NCBI RefSeq assembly: GCF_000217935.1
Contig: NZ_AFHI01000015.1
Span: 29,542-93,541, forward strand
Length of the DNA stretch: 64,000 nt
Source of the DNA: Rheinheimera sp. A13L
Lineage (GTDB): Bacteria; Pseudomonadota; Gammaproteobacteria; Enterobacterales; Alteromonadaceae
Direction: 5' to 3'
The notes under the pieces are model-generated. The model was not told the DNA's origin, did no database searches, and saw only the letters and a list, made by a program, of their open reading frames with translations. Below are positions 36,947 through 46,101 of this stretch, one piece after another (within the stretch, counting starts at the first letter, position 1; each line of letters starts with the position of its first letter). The position numbers and the translations under genes were made by a program.

Positions 36947-38755
36947 ATGACTCAACCTATTCAACTGGATATTGCCATTATAGGCGGCGGAGTATCGGGC
37001 TGTTACAGCGCCTGGCGTCTGCAGCAGGACAGAGGCCACAACAGCGCTATTGCGTTATATGAATACAGCAACAGAATTGGTGGCCGCTTATACAGCCGTA
37101 AATTACCTGGTTTACCCAATGTGGTGGCTGAGCTCGGAGGTATGAGGTATATTCCTGGTTCCCATCTGATGGTGAAAAACCTGGTGACAGAGCTGCAACT
37201 GCCTACCAAAGAATTCCCTATGGGTTCAACTTTGCCTATCGAACCCGACGGCAAAGCTGCGGGTGCAGACAACAATTTGTTTTATCTGCGTGGTCAGTAC
37301 TTCCGTTACCGCGATTTCGCCGAGCATCCGGACCGTATTCCCTATAACCTGAGCTGGTCAGAGCGTGGTTATGGTCCGGAAAACATGCAGGTCAAAGTGA
37401 TGAACTTAATCTGTCCGGGTTTTGCCGATATGAGCCTCAACCAGCAAATGCAGGTGAAATTTTTTGGCAAGGAGATCTGGCGTTATGGTTTCTGGGATTT
37501 ACTGTACAAAGTACTGAGTAATGAAGGTTACCAGTTTATGAAAGATGCTGGCGGTTACGAAGCGAACGTGGCTAACGCCAACGCAGTGACTCAGTTGCCC
37601 GCCACCGAATACAAAGATGACACCGAGTTTTTAACTTTAAAAGATGGTTTTCAAAGTTTGCCACTGACGCTGGCACAACAGTTTGCCGATATGCCGGGAC
37701 AGCTTGCGTCATCAGGCCGGGTGCAAATGAACCAACGTTTGACAGAAATTCGCTACAACCCAGACTCTGACTACCGCTACAACCTGATATTTCAGGCCAC
37801 AGAAACCAATGAAGCAGGAAAAACCACAGATAAGCCTGACTGTGCACCAACAGAAGTACTGGCAAAACAGATCATTCTGGCTATGCCACGACGCTCTCTT
37901 GAATTAATTTCTTCGCCCTTTTTTGAAGATCCCTGGCTGAAACAAAACATTAAATCTGTGCTGATCCAATCTGCCTTTAAAATGTTTTTGGCCTACGAAA
38001 AGCCCTGGTGGCGAAGCCTGGGCTTAGTGGCTGGCCGCTCTGTGACAGATTTACCCATACGCCAGACCTACTATATGGGCACTGAATGTGAACAGCCAGG
38101 CGGCGAATCCACCTTGCATTCCTTGTTGATGGCTTCTTACAACGACATAGGCACAGTGCCGTTCTGGAAAGGTCTGGAAGCGGGCAAAGCCTTTACCGGT
38201 TATGTGCCACAGTCTTTATCCTGCGCTCCGGAACAGGTGGTACTGAAACACGAATTCCAAATCACCGAAGATATGGTAGCAACAGCTCATCAGCAGGTCA
38301 CAACACTACATAATCAGCAGCAACTGCCACCGCCTTATTCTGCTGTTTATCAGGAATGGGGTGATGATCCTTATGGCGGCGGCTGGCACGAATGGAAAGC
38401 GAATTACCGCCTGGATCAAATCATGTGCCGGATGCGCCATCCTGTCGCGGATCAGGAAATTTATATTGTCGGCGAAGCTTATTCCTACGAACAAGGTTGG
38501 GTAGAAGGTGCACTCAATACAGCTGAGTCTATGCTGGAACAGTTTTTTGGCCTGAGTAAACCCCAGTGGTTGTTAAAGGATCCTGCCTTTGCCAAAATTC
38601 TGCAGGACAATCCTGATTACAATTTCCTGCCGACAGCCTGCCCTGCGCCTGATCTTCACTCTAACAGCAACAGCTGTGTCTGCGGCGATTGCTCTGAAGT
38701 ACTCAATGAAGTGACAGAATTTGCATATGAGGGCATCAACAATGTCGAGCATTAA
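36947..38755 (+). CDS. FAD-dependent amine / L-amino-acid oxidase-like enzyme
   Basis: 602 residues; AAGGAG lies 6 bases before the ATG. The N-terminal dinucleotide-binding fold IAIIGGGVSGCYSAWRL is followed by the second FAD motif RIGGRLYSR and ELGGMRYIPGS, as in flavin monoamine oxidases and tryptophan 2-monooxygenases. The C-terminal FAD segment includes IYIVGEAYSYEQGWVEGAL. The final 30 residues hold a cysteine cluster (CPAP, CVCGDC). It probably deaminates an amino acid or amine to the oxo acid or a related product. It overlaps the decarboxylase gene by 14 bases, which supports an amino acid to 2-oxo acid step. Confidence 0.85.
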   Translation: MTQPIQLDIAIIGGGVSGCYSAWRLQQDRGHNSAIALYEYSNRIGGRLYSRKLPGLPNVVAELGGMRYIPGSHLMVKNLVTELQLPTKEFPMGSTLPIEPDGKAAGADNNLFYLRGQYFRYRDFAEHPDRIPYNLSWSERGYGPENMQVKVMNLICPGFADMSLNQQMQVKFFGKEIWRYGFWDLLYKVLSNEGYQFMKDAGGYEANVANANAVTQLPATEYKDDTEFLTLKDGFQSLPLTLAQQFADMPGQLASSGRVQMNQRLTEIRYNPDSDYRYNLIFQATETNEAGKTTDKPDCAPTEVLAKQIILAMPRRSLELISSPFFEDPWLKQNIKSVLIQSAFKMFLAYEKPWWRSLGLVAGRSVTDLPIRQTYYMGTECEQPGGESTLHSLLMASYNDIGTVPFWKGLEAGKAFTGYVPQSLSCAPEQVVLKHEFQITEDMVATAHQQVTTLHNQQQLPPPYSAVYQEWGDDPYGGGWHEWKANYRLDQIMCRMRHPVADQEIYIVGEAYSYEQGWVEGALNTAESMLEQFFGLSKPQWLLKDPAFAKILQDNPDYNFLPTACPAPDLHSNSNSCVCGDCSEVLNEVTEFAYEGINNVEH

Positions 38756-40475
38756 TTCTTTTACTGTCGCCGACTATTTGTTAACCCGCTTGCATCAACT
38801 GGGCCTGCGTAAAGTATTTCAGGTGCCAGGCGATTATGTCGCCAACTTTATGGATGCACTGGAACAGTTTAACGGCATAGAGGCAGTGGGCGATCTGACT
38901 GAACTGGGCGCTGGTTATGCTGCCGATGGGTATGCCCGTTTAACGGGTATTGGCGCCGTTTCTGTGCAGTTTGGCGTTGGCACTTTTAGTGTGCTGAACG
39001 CTATTGCCGGCTCTTATGTCGAACGCAATCCTGTGGTTGTGATTACAGCAAGTCCCAGCACTGGCAACAGAAAAACCATCAAAGAAACTGGTGTATTGTT
39101 TCATCACAGTACAGGTGATTTATTGGCTGACAGCAAGGTGTTTGCCAATGTCACAGTAGCAGCAGAAGTATTAAGTGATCCCTCAGATGCCAGACAGAAA
39201 ATAGATAAAGCCCTGACTTTGGCTATTACCTTTCGCCGCCCCATTTACCTGGAAGCCTGGCAGGACGTCTGGGGCTTAGCCTGCGAAAAACCCGAAGGCG
39301 AACTCAAAGCTTTGCCGTTGATCAGTGAAGAAGGCGCACTGAAAGCCATGCTTGCTGACTCGCTGAAACTGCTGAATTCAGCCAGACAACCGCTGGTTTT
39401 GCTGGGTGTGGAAATCAACAGATTTGGTCTGCAGGATGCTGTGCTTGATTTGTTGAAAGCCAGTGGTCTGCCCTACAGTACCACCAGCCTGGCGAAAACA
39501 GTGATCAGTGAAAACGAAGGCATTTTTGTCGGCACTTATGCTGATGGAGCATCTTTCCCGGCTACAGTGGAATATATCGAAAAAGCCGATTGTGTGCTGG
39601 CGCTGGGGGTTATTTTTACCGACGATTACCTGACAATGCTAAGCAAACAGTTTGACCAGATGATCGTCGTCAATAATGATGAAACCTCACGACTGGGCCA
39701 TGCGTATTACCATCAGCTGTATCTGGCTGATTTTATTCTGCAGTTGACAGATGAGATTAAAAAATCCTCTTTGTATCCACGACAGAATAGTGCGCTGCCG
39801 CTGTTACCGCCTCAACCGCAAATCACTCCGGCTTTGCTGCAACAGCAATTAAGCTACCAGAACTTTTTTGACTTGTTCTACGGCTACCTGTTACAGCATC
39901 AACTGCAGGACAACATCTCGCTGATTTTAGGGGAAAGCTCGTCACTTTATATGTCAGCCAGGCTTTATGGTTTACCGCAGGACAGCTTTATTGCTGACGC
40001 AGCCTGGGGTTCCCTGGGCCATGAAACAGGTTGTGTGACAGGTATCGCTTATGCCAGTGATAAACGCGCTATGGCCATAGCAGGAGACGGTGGTTTTATG
40101 ATGATGTGTCAGTGTTTATCGACCATCAGCCGCCATCAGCTGAACTCTGTGGTTTTTGTGATCAGCAACAAGGTTTATGCGATTGAGCAGTCTTTTGTCG
40201 ATATCTGTGCTTTTGCCAAAGGCGGCCACTTTGCGCCTTTTGACCTGTTGCCGACATGGGATTACCTGAGCTTAGCCAAGGCATTTTCTGTAGAAGGGTA
40301 CAGAGTTCAAAACGGCGAAGAATTGCTGCAGGCGTTGGAGCACATCATGACGCAAAAGGACAAGCCAGCTTTAGTCGAAGTGGTTATTCAGTCTCAGGAT
40401 TTAGCGCCAGCTATGGCGGGACTGGTGAAATCCATTACTGGTCATACTGTAGAGCAATGCGCCATCCCCACATAA
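38742..40475 (+). CDS. TPP-dependent 2-oxo acid decarboxylase (pyruvate/indolepyruvate type)
   Basis: 577 residues from the ATG at 38742 (GAGGG 8 bases upstream). The PYR domain starts TVADYLLTRLHQLGLRKVFQ, with the catalytic glutamate in GDLTELGAGYAADGYAR. The PP domain has the TPP/Mg motif AGDGGFMMMCQ ending in SNKVYAIEQ. Overall order and length fit pyruvate, phenylpyruvate or indolepyruvate decarboxylases more than acetolactate synthase. With the overlapping oxidase it could turn an aromatic or branched amino acid into the aldehyde; the substrate is not decided by sequence. Confidence 0.88.
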   Translation: MSSINSFTVADYLLTRLHQLGLRKVFQVPGDYVANFMDALEQFNGIEAVGDLTELGAGYAADGYARLTGIGAVSVQFGVGTFSVLNAIAGSYVERNPVVVITASPSTGNRKTIKETGVLFHHSTGDLLADSKVFANVTVAAEVLSDPSDARQKIDKALTLAITFRRPIYLEAWQDVWGLACEKPEGELKALPLISEEGALKAMLADSLKLLNSARQPLVLLGVEINRFGLQDAVLDLLKASGLPYSTTSLAKTVISENEGIFVGTYADGASFPATVEYIEKADCVLALGVIFTDDYLTMLSKQFDQMIVVNNDETSRLGHAYYHQLYLADFILQLTDEIKKSSLYPRQNSALPLLPPQPQITPALLQQQLSYQNFFDLFYGYLLQHQLQDNISLILGESSSLYMSARLYGLPQDSFIADAAWGSLGHETGCVTGIAYASDKRAMAIAGDGGFMMMCQCLSTISRHQLNSVVFVISNKVYAIEQSFVDICAFAKGGHFAPFDLLPTWDYLSLAKAFSVEGYRVQNGEELLQALEHIMTQKDKPALVEVVIQSQDLAPAMAGLVKSITGHTVEQCAIPT

Positions 40476-40488
40476 AGAACGAAGATAT

Positions 40489-40519
40489 AAAAAATGGCCA
40501 CGTCCTGTGGCCATTTTTT
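40489..40519. terminator. Bidirectional terminator between convergent genes
   Basis: AAAAAATGGCCAC (40489-40501), a 5-base loop, GTGGCCATTTTTT (40507-40519). T tracts occur on both strands; it lies between the decarboxylase and the convergent DUF4397 gene. Confidence 0.92.
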
Positions 40520-40547
40520 GCGTTACAACCTATCACCTACCAGTGAA

Positions 40548-41879
40548 TTATTTAACCAGCGTGATTTTGTAACCACTTGGCGCTGCAGCAGAGGGTTCTG
40601 CGGCCAGAATATAGTTTTTGCCTGCTTCCAGTTGCAATGTCTCTGTTTTATCCAACAGGCTGATAGTGCCGTTGTCTGCCACATGAACCAGAGAAATAGA
40701 ATAGAAATCTTTTGGCAAAACTAAACTGGCGTACTTTTTAAATTCCAGTGCTTTGACATGAAACTTAGCGCTTTCAATAGTTTCGTTCTGACGGACAAAA
40801 TAGAAATGCAGATTTTTGAAATCAGGCACCAGGTTAGCCACATTGATTTCATGTTCGTGAACTTGTGGCAGATTTTTTTCAGTGAAATTCACTAAACCCA
40901 CTTTTTGCTCTGCATCACGGAACAACAACACAGATTTGCTTTGACCTGCGTTAATAGTCAGTAACACGTTGTTTAATAACAACTGGTTGTTTTCGTTTAA
41001 CACAGCGATGCTGTAATCGTTTTTGTCTAACTGGATATAATCTGTCAGCGTATCCTGTACTAAGTCGGCCACAGGCAAGTTGTTGATGGCGATCTGACCT
41101 TGCTGATTGTCCAGGCTGTTATAAATACGTACCTGCCCTTTCGCCAGACGATGCTCTAATGCCTCTACAGTGCTGGAGTTGCCAACCATGTCTAACGACA
41201 CCTGCTGTTGCATTGGACCTAACTTGTCACGCACCACCATCACATAACTGGTGGTGTACTGGAAGTTATAAGCCGCAGCTTCAAAAAATGGTGTGTTGCT
41301 GCCCGCCGTGGTCAGAAAAAGTTTGTATTTACCACGCTTGAGCATTTTACCGCTGGTGGTGATTGTGTTTGTAGCCACAGACTCTAACAAAGTCGCTTTG
41401 CTGAAATCATCAGTTTCAGCAGCAGTGTAAATATCTACTTTGTCGTAATTGGACGATAAGTTAGCAACAAAAACCCGGAACTGGTCATCAAACTTTTCTT
41501 CACGCTTGTGAGTTAAGGTCAAAATGCTTGGATTTGCCGCATCACCGGCCATTAACAACAATGTTTTGTCACCTTTATTCAGCGTGATATCCGCTTCTTT
41601 GATCAAAGCACTGCTGGTTGCGTTTTTCAGCTGATATTTGTAACTGCCAGGTTCAATCGCCAGCATATTCGAGGCATCACCAAAAATGGCTGAACCTGCA
41701 GCTTTCTCGTCGACCGTTAAAGCGCTGTTTGCGCTATTAGCCGCGCCATTGTAAAACTGCACATAACCCTGATTAAACCCTTCTTCTGCTTTATCATCTG
41801 AGCTGCCACCGCAGGCGGCCAAAGCGATCAGCGAAAACAAAGGCAAAGCCAGACGACTGGCGCGCTGTATCATATTCAT
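40548..41879 (-). CDS. DUF4397-domain lipoprotein
   Basis: 443 residues with lipobox LAAC followed by GGSSDD. Two beta-rich repeats contain the DUF4397 hallmark phrases (VQFYNGAANSANSALTVDEK, and VRIYNSLDNQQGQIAINNL). The aspartate after the lipobox region (GGSSD) is not at position +2, so outer-membrane sorting is plausible. AGGA lies 7 bases before the start. Function unknown; such proteins occur on the surface of many marine bacteria. Confidence 0.85.
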   Translation of the reverse strand: MNMIQRASRLALPLFSLIALAACGGSSDDKAEEGFNQGYVQFYNGAANSANSALTVDEKAAGSAIFGDASNMLAIEPGSYKYQLKNATSSALIKEADITLNKGDKTLLLMAGDAANPSILTLTHKREEKFDDQFRVFVANLSSNYDKVDIYTAAETDDFSKATLLESVATNTITTSGKMLKRGKYKLFLTTAGSNTPFFEAAAYNFQYTTSYVMVVRDKLGPMQQQVSLDMVGNSSTVEALEHRLAKGQVRIYNSLDNQQGQIAINNLPVADLVQDTLTDYIQLDKNDYSIAVLNENNQLLLNNVLLTINAGQSKSVLLFRDAEQKVGLVNFTEKNLPQVHEHEINVANLVPDFKNLHFYFVRQNETIESAKFHVKALEFKKYASLVLPKDFYSISLVHVADNGTISLLDKTETLQLEAGKNYILAAEPSAAAPSGYKITLVK

Positions 41880-42083
41880 AAAGCTATCCTGTAACTTGGT
41901 TGTTAGTTGGCCAAGAGATTATGTATAGCCTTATGAAAAACCTAGCGTTTTTACCAACACCAACAGTTAATAACAGCTTTTAACAAATCAAATAAAACTG
42001 AGTACCCTTGGGCTATTGCAAAGTTATGTAAAGATAGTGATCTAAATGAAGGCGGCAGGCTCAAGGCCTGCGCCATTTTTGAT

Positions 42084-43049
42084 TTAGTTTGATTGCAGCT
42101 TCAGTGAACCACTGACAGTACTCATTTCTACGCGGCCTTCACCTTTGCCAGTGCTGAATTCAAGACTGCGACGTGGGCCATATTTCGCTTTTTCCGCTTT
42201 CTGACTGGTCAGCTCATTTTTAATCGAGCCTCCGGCATTAGCGACCAGATTAAATTTAGCATTGATGCCTTTATCCAGCTTCAGTTTGGCATCACCACTG
42301 ACAGTGCTGACTTCTATACGTGGTGTCAGGCTACCTTTGAGTTCAGCATCTAAAGAACCATTTACCGAACTCATTTCCAGTTGCTGCACATTGGTTAGCT
42401 CCAGATCGGCTTCCCCGTTCACCACTGACACCGAGACCTCAGAGGCTGACGATTTGCTGTCAATACTGCCATTCACTGCATCTATGCTCAGCCGGCCTTG
42501 GGAGCCACTGTCTTCAATTTCACCATTAACTGTGCTCAGCGTAATACGGCCATTGTTATTGACGCTGGTCACTTCACCGTTAACGGTTTCGAGCTGAATA
42601 AACTTTTGCAGCTTTTCGCCATATACAGAACCATTCACAGTACTGATTTTGGTGCTGCCCTGAACACCGGAAACACGTACACTTGAGTTCACACCCTGGA
42701 ACTCCAGCTCTGCCCCCAGCGGCACTTCAATTTTTAAACGTGAGCCCTGGTTATCTTTATCGTCCCAGTCCCAGCCACCGTAATTACGCATATTCGGCAT
42801 TTTTACTTTAAAGCTGGTAAAGCCATTTTTTGACTCCATGCTATAACCATCGGCTTTTTCATCTAAAGTCCCTGATACTTTAAAGCGGTTTTCAGCTGTG
42901 GCTATTATTTCAACTTCCCCACGCATATTTTCAATAAAAATCTTTTCATTGTTGGCCACCTGCAGATTTTCGTTTACAGACTCTGCTGCCCACAAAAACT
43001 GGCTGAATACAGATAAGGCGAGGCCTAAAATCAGTTGTTGTTTCATCAT
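42084..43049 (-). CDS. DUF4097-type beta-helical exported protein
   Basis: 321 residues with a signal peptide and serial 20-residue strands of the form ISTVNGSV, LETVNGEV, LSTVNGEI, IDAVNGSI, VSVVNGEA, MSSVNGSL. These VNG repeats are typical of DUF4097 beta-solenoids. It is the last gene of the ECF sigma operon (12 bases after the 172-residue gene), so it is probably part of an envelope stress response. GGAG precedes the start; ATG at 43049 or 43046 could be used. Confidence 0.85.
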   Translation of the reverse strand: MMKQQLILGLALSVFSQFLWAAESVNENLQVANNEKIFIENMRGEVEIIATAENRFKVSGTLDEKADGYSMESKNGFTSFKVKMPNMRNYGGWDWDDKDNQGSRLKIEVPLGAELEFQGVNSSVRVSGVQGSTKISTVNGSVYGEKLQKFIQLETVNGEVTSVNNNGRITLSTVNGEIEDSGSQGRLSIDAVNGSIDSKSSASEVSVSVVNGEADLELTNVQQLEMSSVNGSLDAELKGSLTPRIEVSTVSGDAKLKLDKGINAKFNLVANAGGSIKNELTSQKAEKAKYGPRRSLEFSTGKGEGRVEMSTVSGSLKLQSN

Positions 43050-43060
43050 GCTACTCCAGA

Positions 43061-43579
43061 TTAAACCAGGCCCGATTGGACCACTTTTTGTAAGTAATTC
43101 TGCTGTTGGCTATACAATTGTTTTAATTGTTTTAACAACAGCGCTTCATTCGGATTGTATCTCAACGCCAGTTGCACCAGGGTTATGGCCTGTTGCCACT
43201 GCGCCAGTTGTTGCTGCCAGTCGGCATAGGCCGGATCTACTGTTTTCATGCTGGCCAGTTGCTCTGCTTTGGCTTGCTCAAAGCTGTAAACTATAGCGGT
43301 TTCTGCATCCAGCATCTGAGGGTTAAACACCTGTGGTTGCACTGGTGCCGCTGGTTGCCAAAACAAAGTCACAGCGAATAAAACCGAAGCAGCACTGGCA
43401 ACATAAGCGCTGGCAAAAGGCACAGACAACCACGGATTTGGTTTTAACTGCACCACTTTTTTCGTCATGGTTTCAGGGTCAGTTAAGCGCTGTTCCAGCT
43501 CTGGCCATAAATCGCGGGATGGTTTTAACTCTGCAGATAACCCGGCGATCAAAGCATCCAATTCATGTTCAGTTTTCAT
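43061..43579 (-). CDS. Putative anti-sigma factor with one membrane span
   Basis: 172 residues: a short N-terminal cytosolic part (ELDALIAGLSAELKPSRDLWPELEQRL), one helix (about 52-72, FASAYVASAASVLFAVTLFW) and a periplasmic helical C-terminal part rich in Q and L. It starts inside the last 11 bases of the sigma gene. Topology and coupling fit an anti-sigma factor; no HxxxCxxC zinc motif is visible, so the assignment rests on position. Confidence 0.75.
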   Translation of the reverse strand: MKTEHELDALIAGLSAELKPSRDLWPELEQRLTDPETMTKKVVQLKPNPWLSVPFASAYVASAASVLFAVTLFWQPAAPVQPQVFNPQMLDAETAIVYSFEQAKAEQLASMKTVDPAYADWQQQLAQWQQAITLVQLALRYNPNEALLLKQLKQLYSQQQNYLQKVVQSGLV

Positions 43580-44105
43580 CTAACCACTCCCGTAATAACT
43601 GCCGCGCTCTGTGGTATTGCGATTTTGAACTGCCTTCGGCTATGCCCAACAATTCTGCAATTTCCTGGTGCTGATAGCCTTCTAAGGCAAAGAGCACAAA
43701 CACAGCTCTTGCCTGATGGGGCAAGCGTAAAATTAATTGCTCTAACTCACGACTCTGGCCTAATTCAGCGCCCGCCACTTCGGGCAGATCTTCCGTAGCC
43801 AGTCGCAGTAGTTTGTCCTGACGCCATAAGTCGATTGCGGTGCGACTTGCAATGCTATGCAACCAGGTACTGAAACTACTCTCCCCACGAAACACTGACA
43901 GTTGTTGCCAGACCTTTACAAATACTTCCTGGCAGGCATCTTCAGCTTTGCTGCGATCCGCCAGCAGCCGCATACAAACCGCATAAACCCGGCCACAATG
44001 CTGTTGATACAACTGCCTGAACGCTACCCGGTCGCCCTGCTGTGATAAGCGCACCAGATCATCCATGGGCAACACTTTCTGTTCCGGACATTCAGACCTT
44101 AACAT
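43569..44105 (-). CDS. ECF-type RNA polymerase sigma factor (RpoE-like)
   Basis: 178 residues. Region 2: RQLYQQHCGRVYAVCMRL and AEDACQEVFVKVWQQL, FSTWLHSIASRTAIDLWR. Region 4: LPHQARAVFVLFALEGYQHQEIAELLGIAEGSSKSQYHRAR, a typical ECF helix-turn-helix. It heads a three-gene operon (sigma, putative anti-sigma, DUF4097 protein). Confidence 0.92.
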   Translation of the reverse strand: MLRSECPEQKVLPMDDLVRLSQQGDRVAFRQLYQQHCGRVYAVCMRLLADRSKAEDACQEVFVKVWQQLSVFRGESSFSTWLHSIASRTAIDLWRQDKLLRLATEDLPEVAGAELGQSRELEQLILRLPHQARAVFVLFALEGYQHQEIAELLGIAEGSSKSQYHRARQLLREWLDEN

Positions 44106-44317
44106 CCTGTTCCTGTTGTTTTATTGCTGTTGTTATCTGTTTAGTCGCACGCACAGTGGCAAAAGGTTTAAATGCACTGATAAAAAACTTTCAAACTGCC
44201 GGACAATACTGCCCATACTATAGCTGAGTGACTGATTTTTAATATAAATTTTGTTTGGTATCAGACCGGATAATCTGACAGACTAACGCCATATCCACAG
44301 ATAAACAGGAGCTTCAG

Positions 44318-46063
44318 GTGCAGACAAAGCTTCAAAAAAGCAGCTTGCTGTTACTTTGCCTCTTTCTGTTTGCGGGTTGCAGCAGCCCCCACTTTTTAAA
44401 ACTCTTGCCATCGACTAAAAGGGCTTTGGAAGCTAATCAGCTGTTTAGTTATCAATATGCCCGTATGCAGCAGATGAGCGCAGAAGAGTTGGCTTTGTAT
44501 TGCCCTGATTTATTAAGCTTGCCGGACGACACAGCCAATAAAAGTCTGTTGCAACTCAGTTGCGCTCAGTTTTGGTTATCCTCTTCCCAGCTTTCAGGCT
44601 CAGAGCTACAACAAGCCACTACTTTATATAACCAAAGCCTGACCAGCTTTTTACAGCTGATGCTGCCAAAACAAAAATACCGTCATCCGGCGCTGCGTAT
44701 CGCCCTGGAACCCCCTCTGGATGAGGCTGGATTGCCCTTTGAAAACTTCGTTTTAGCCAGCGAATTCAGGGCTATTAAAAGCCATCATCAAAAAACTTCT
44801 GACGCTGGTTTAGGTGTCAGTCTGGTGGGTGGGCGGGAAAATACCGGCAAAGGCTGGGATAAAAATTATCCGCCAGAGGGAGTATTCCGCTCTGTCACTG
44901 TCAGCCTCAAAGAGCTTAAATTTACTAAAAAAATGCAGGTTCAACTGATATTGCAAGGGCATCTGATGCAAGATGCAACACAACTTCAACTGGCCTCAGC
45001 CTCTTATCCACTGTTGTACGACGCCGCCAGCAGCTATTTATGGTTGATGCAGCAGGCCAAGCTGGTGGATTTGGAACTGCCGGGTTTGTTTAATGCAGAG
45101 CGTGCAGACAATAAATTGGGCATTTACAGCGTGACGCCGCTGCAAAACAACAAGCAGCCGCTGCTGATGATCCATGGTTTAAATTCCAGCCCACTGATTT
45201 GGTATGAGCTGACAATGGCTGTACTGCAGGATGAAGAATTAAAACAACGTTATCAGATTTGGCATGCTTATTACCCTTCAGGCCCTCCGCCTTTTTATAA
45301 TTCGATGCGGCTACGCAAAAAACTCGATGAGCTGCATGCCATGCTCAAAGCCAATGGCGGCACAACAGAGTTGGATCAACTGCTGGTGGTGGGCCACAGC
45401 ATGGGCGGTATAATCAGTAAAACCCTGATCCAAAATACCGGCTATTTGCTTTGGGATCTAAGTTTTACAGAGCGGCCGGAACAACTGGGGTATGCACAGC
45501 AGGAACTGGATAAAGTGCAGGATATTTTTATTTTTAACACCAGAGCCTATATCGACAAAGTGGTGTTTCTGGATACTCCGCATGGCGGCTCTGGATCTTC
45601 TGAATCAGTGCTGGCCAAAATGGCAGGCTGGTTTATTAATTTACCGAAAAACTTTACTTCATTAATGAGCGACTTTATCCAAAAACTGGGCCCGGATAAG
45701 GTCACTTTGCCCATGCGTGAATATTTGGGCAGCGGCGGCCCCCATTCAGTGCAGGTGCTGTCGCCCCGCCATCCATTACTGCAGGGCTTAAATAAACTGG
45801 ATTATCAACGACCTGTGTATTCTGTGATTGGCAGCGATGGTGCTTTATCCTGCAAGGACGAAAAAAGCTGCAGTCAAATCACTGATGGCGTGGTGCCATT
45901 TTTTAGCGCTCATCAAAGCAAAGCTGTGCAGGAAATTATAGTGCCATCGCGCCATAACTCCTATCAGTCTCCCAAGGCTATTGAGTTTTTACTGCAAGTG
46001 CTCAGGCAACCTGCCGGAGAGGCCAAAATCCTGCCTCTGGCGCCTGACAAGCTCCCTGATTAA
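44318..46063 (+). CDS. Alpha/beta-hydrolase (lipase-like) lipoprotein
   Basis: 581 residues from a GTG at 44318 preceded by CAGGAG. The signal ends at lipobox FAGC. Residues about 285-400 hold the hydrolase core: LLMIHGLNSSPLIW (oxyanion region), VVGHSMGGI with the nucleophile Ser, and later LDTPHGGSG and a histidine near SRHNSYQSP as the likely base. The first 280 residues are an unassigned periplasmic domain. Resembles putative surface lipases or esterases; substrate unknown. A 39-base gap leads to yegD. Confidence 0.85.
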   Translation: MQTKLQKSSLLLLCLFLFAGCSSPHFLKLLPSTKRALEANQLFSYQYARMQQMSAEELALYCPDLLSLPDDTANKSLLQLSCAQFWLSSSQLSGSELQQATTLYNQSLTSFLQLMLPKQKYRHPALRIALEPPLDEAGLPFENFVLASEFRAIKSHHQKTSDAGLGVSLVGGRENTGKGWDKNYPPEGVFRSVTVSLKELKFTKKMQVQLILQGHLMQDATQLQLASASYPLLYDAASSYLWLMQQAKLVDLELPGLFNAERADNKLGIYSVTPLQNNKQPLLMIHGLNSSPLIWYELTMAVLQDEELKQRYQIWHAYYPSGPPPFYNSMRLRKKLDELHAMLKANGGTTELDQLLVVGHSMGGIISKTLIQNTGYLLWDLSFTERPEQLGYAQQELDKVQDIFIFNTRAYIDKVVFLDTPHGGSGSSESVLAKMAGWFINLPKNFTSLMSDFIQKLGPDKVTLPMREYLGSGGPHSVQVLSPRHPLLQGLNKLDYQRPVYSVIGSDGALSCKDEKSCSQITDGVVPFFSAHQSKAVQEIIVPSRHNSYQSPKAIEFLLQVLRQPAGEAKILPLAPDKLPD

Positions 46064-46101
46064 CGCTATACTCGCCGCCCTTTTTTCTGACAGGTGGTGT
46101 T

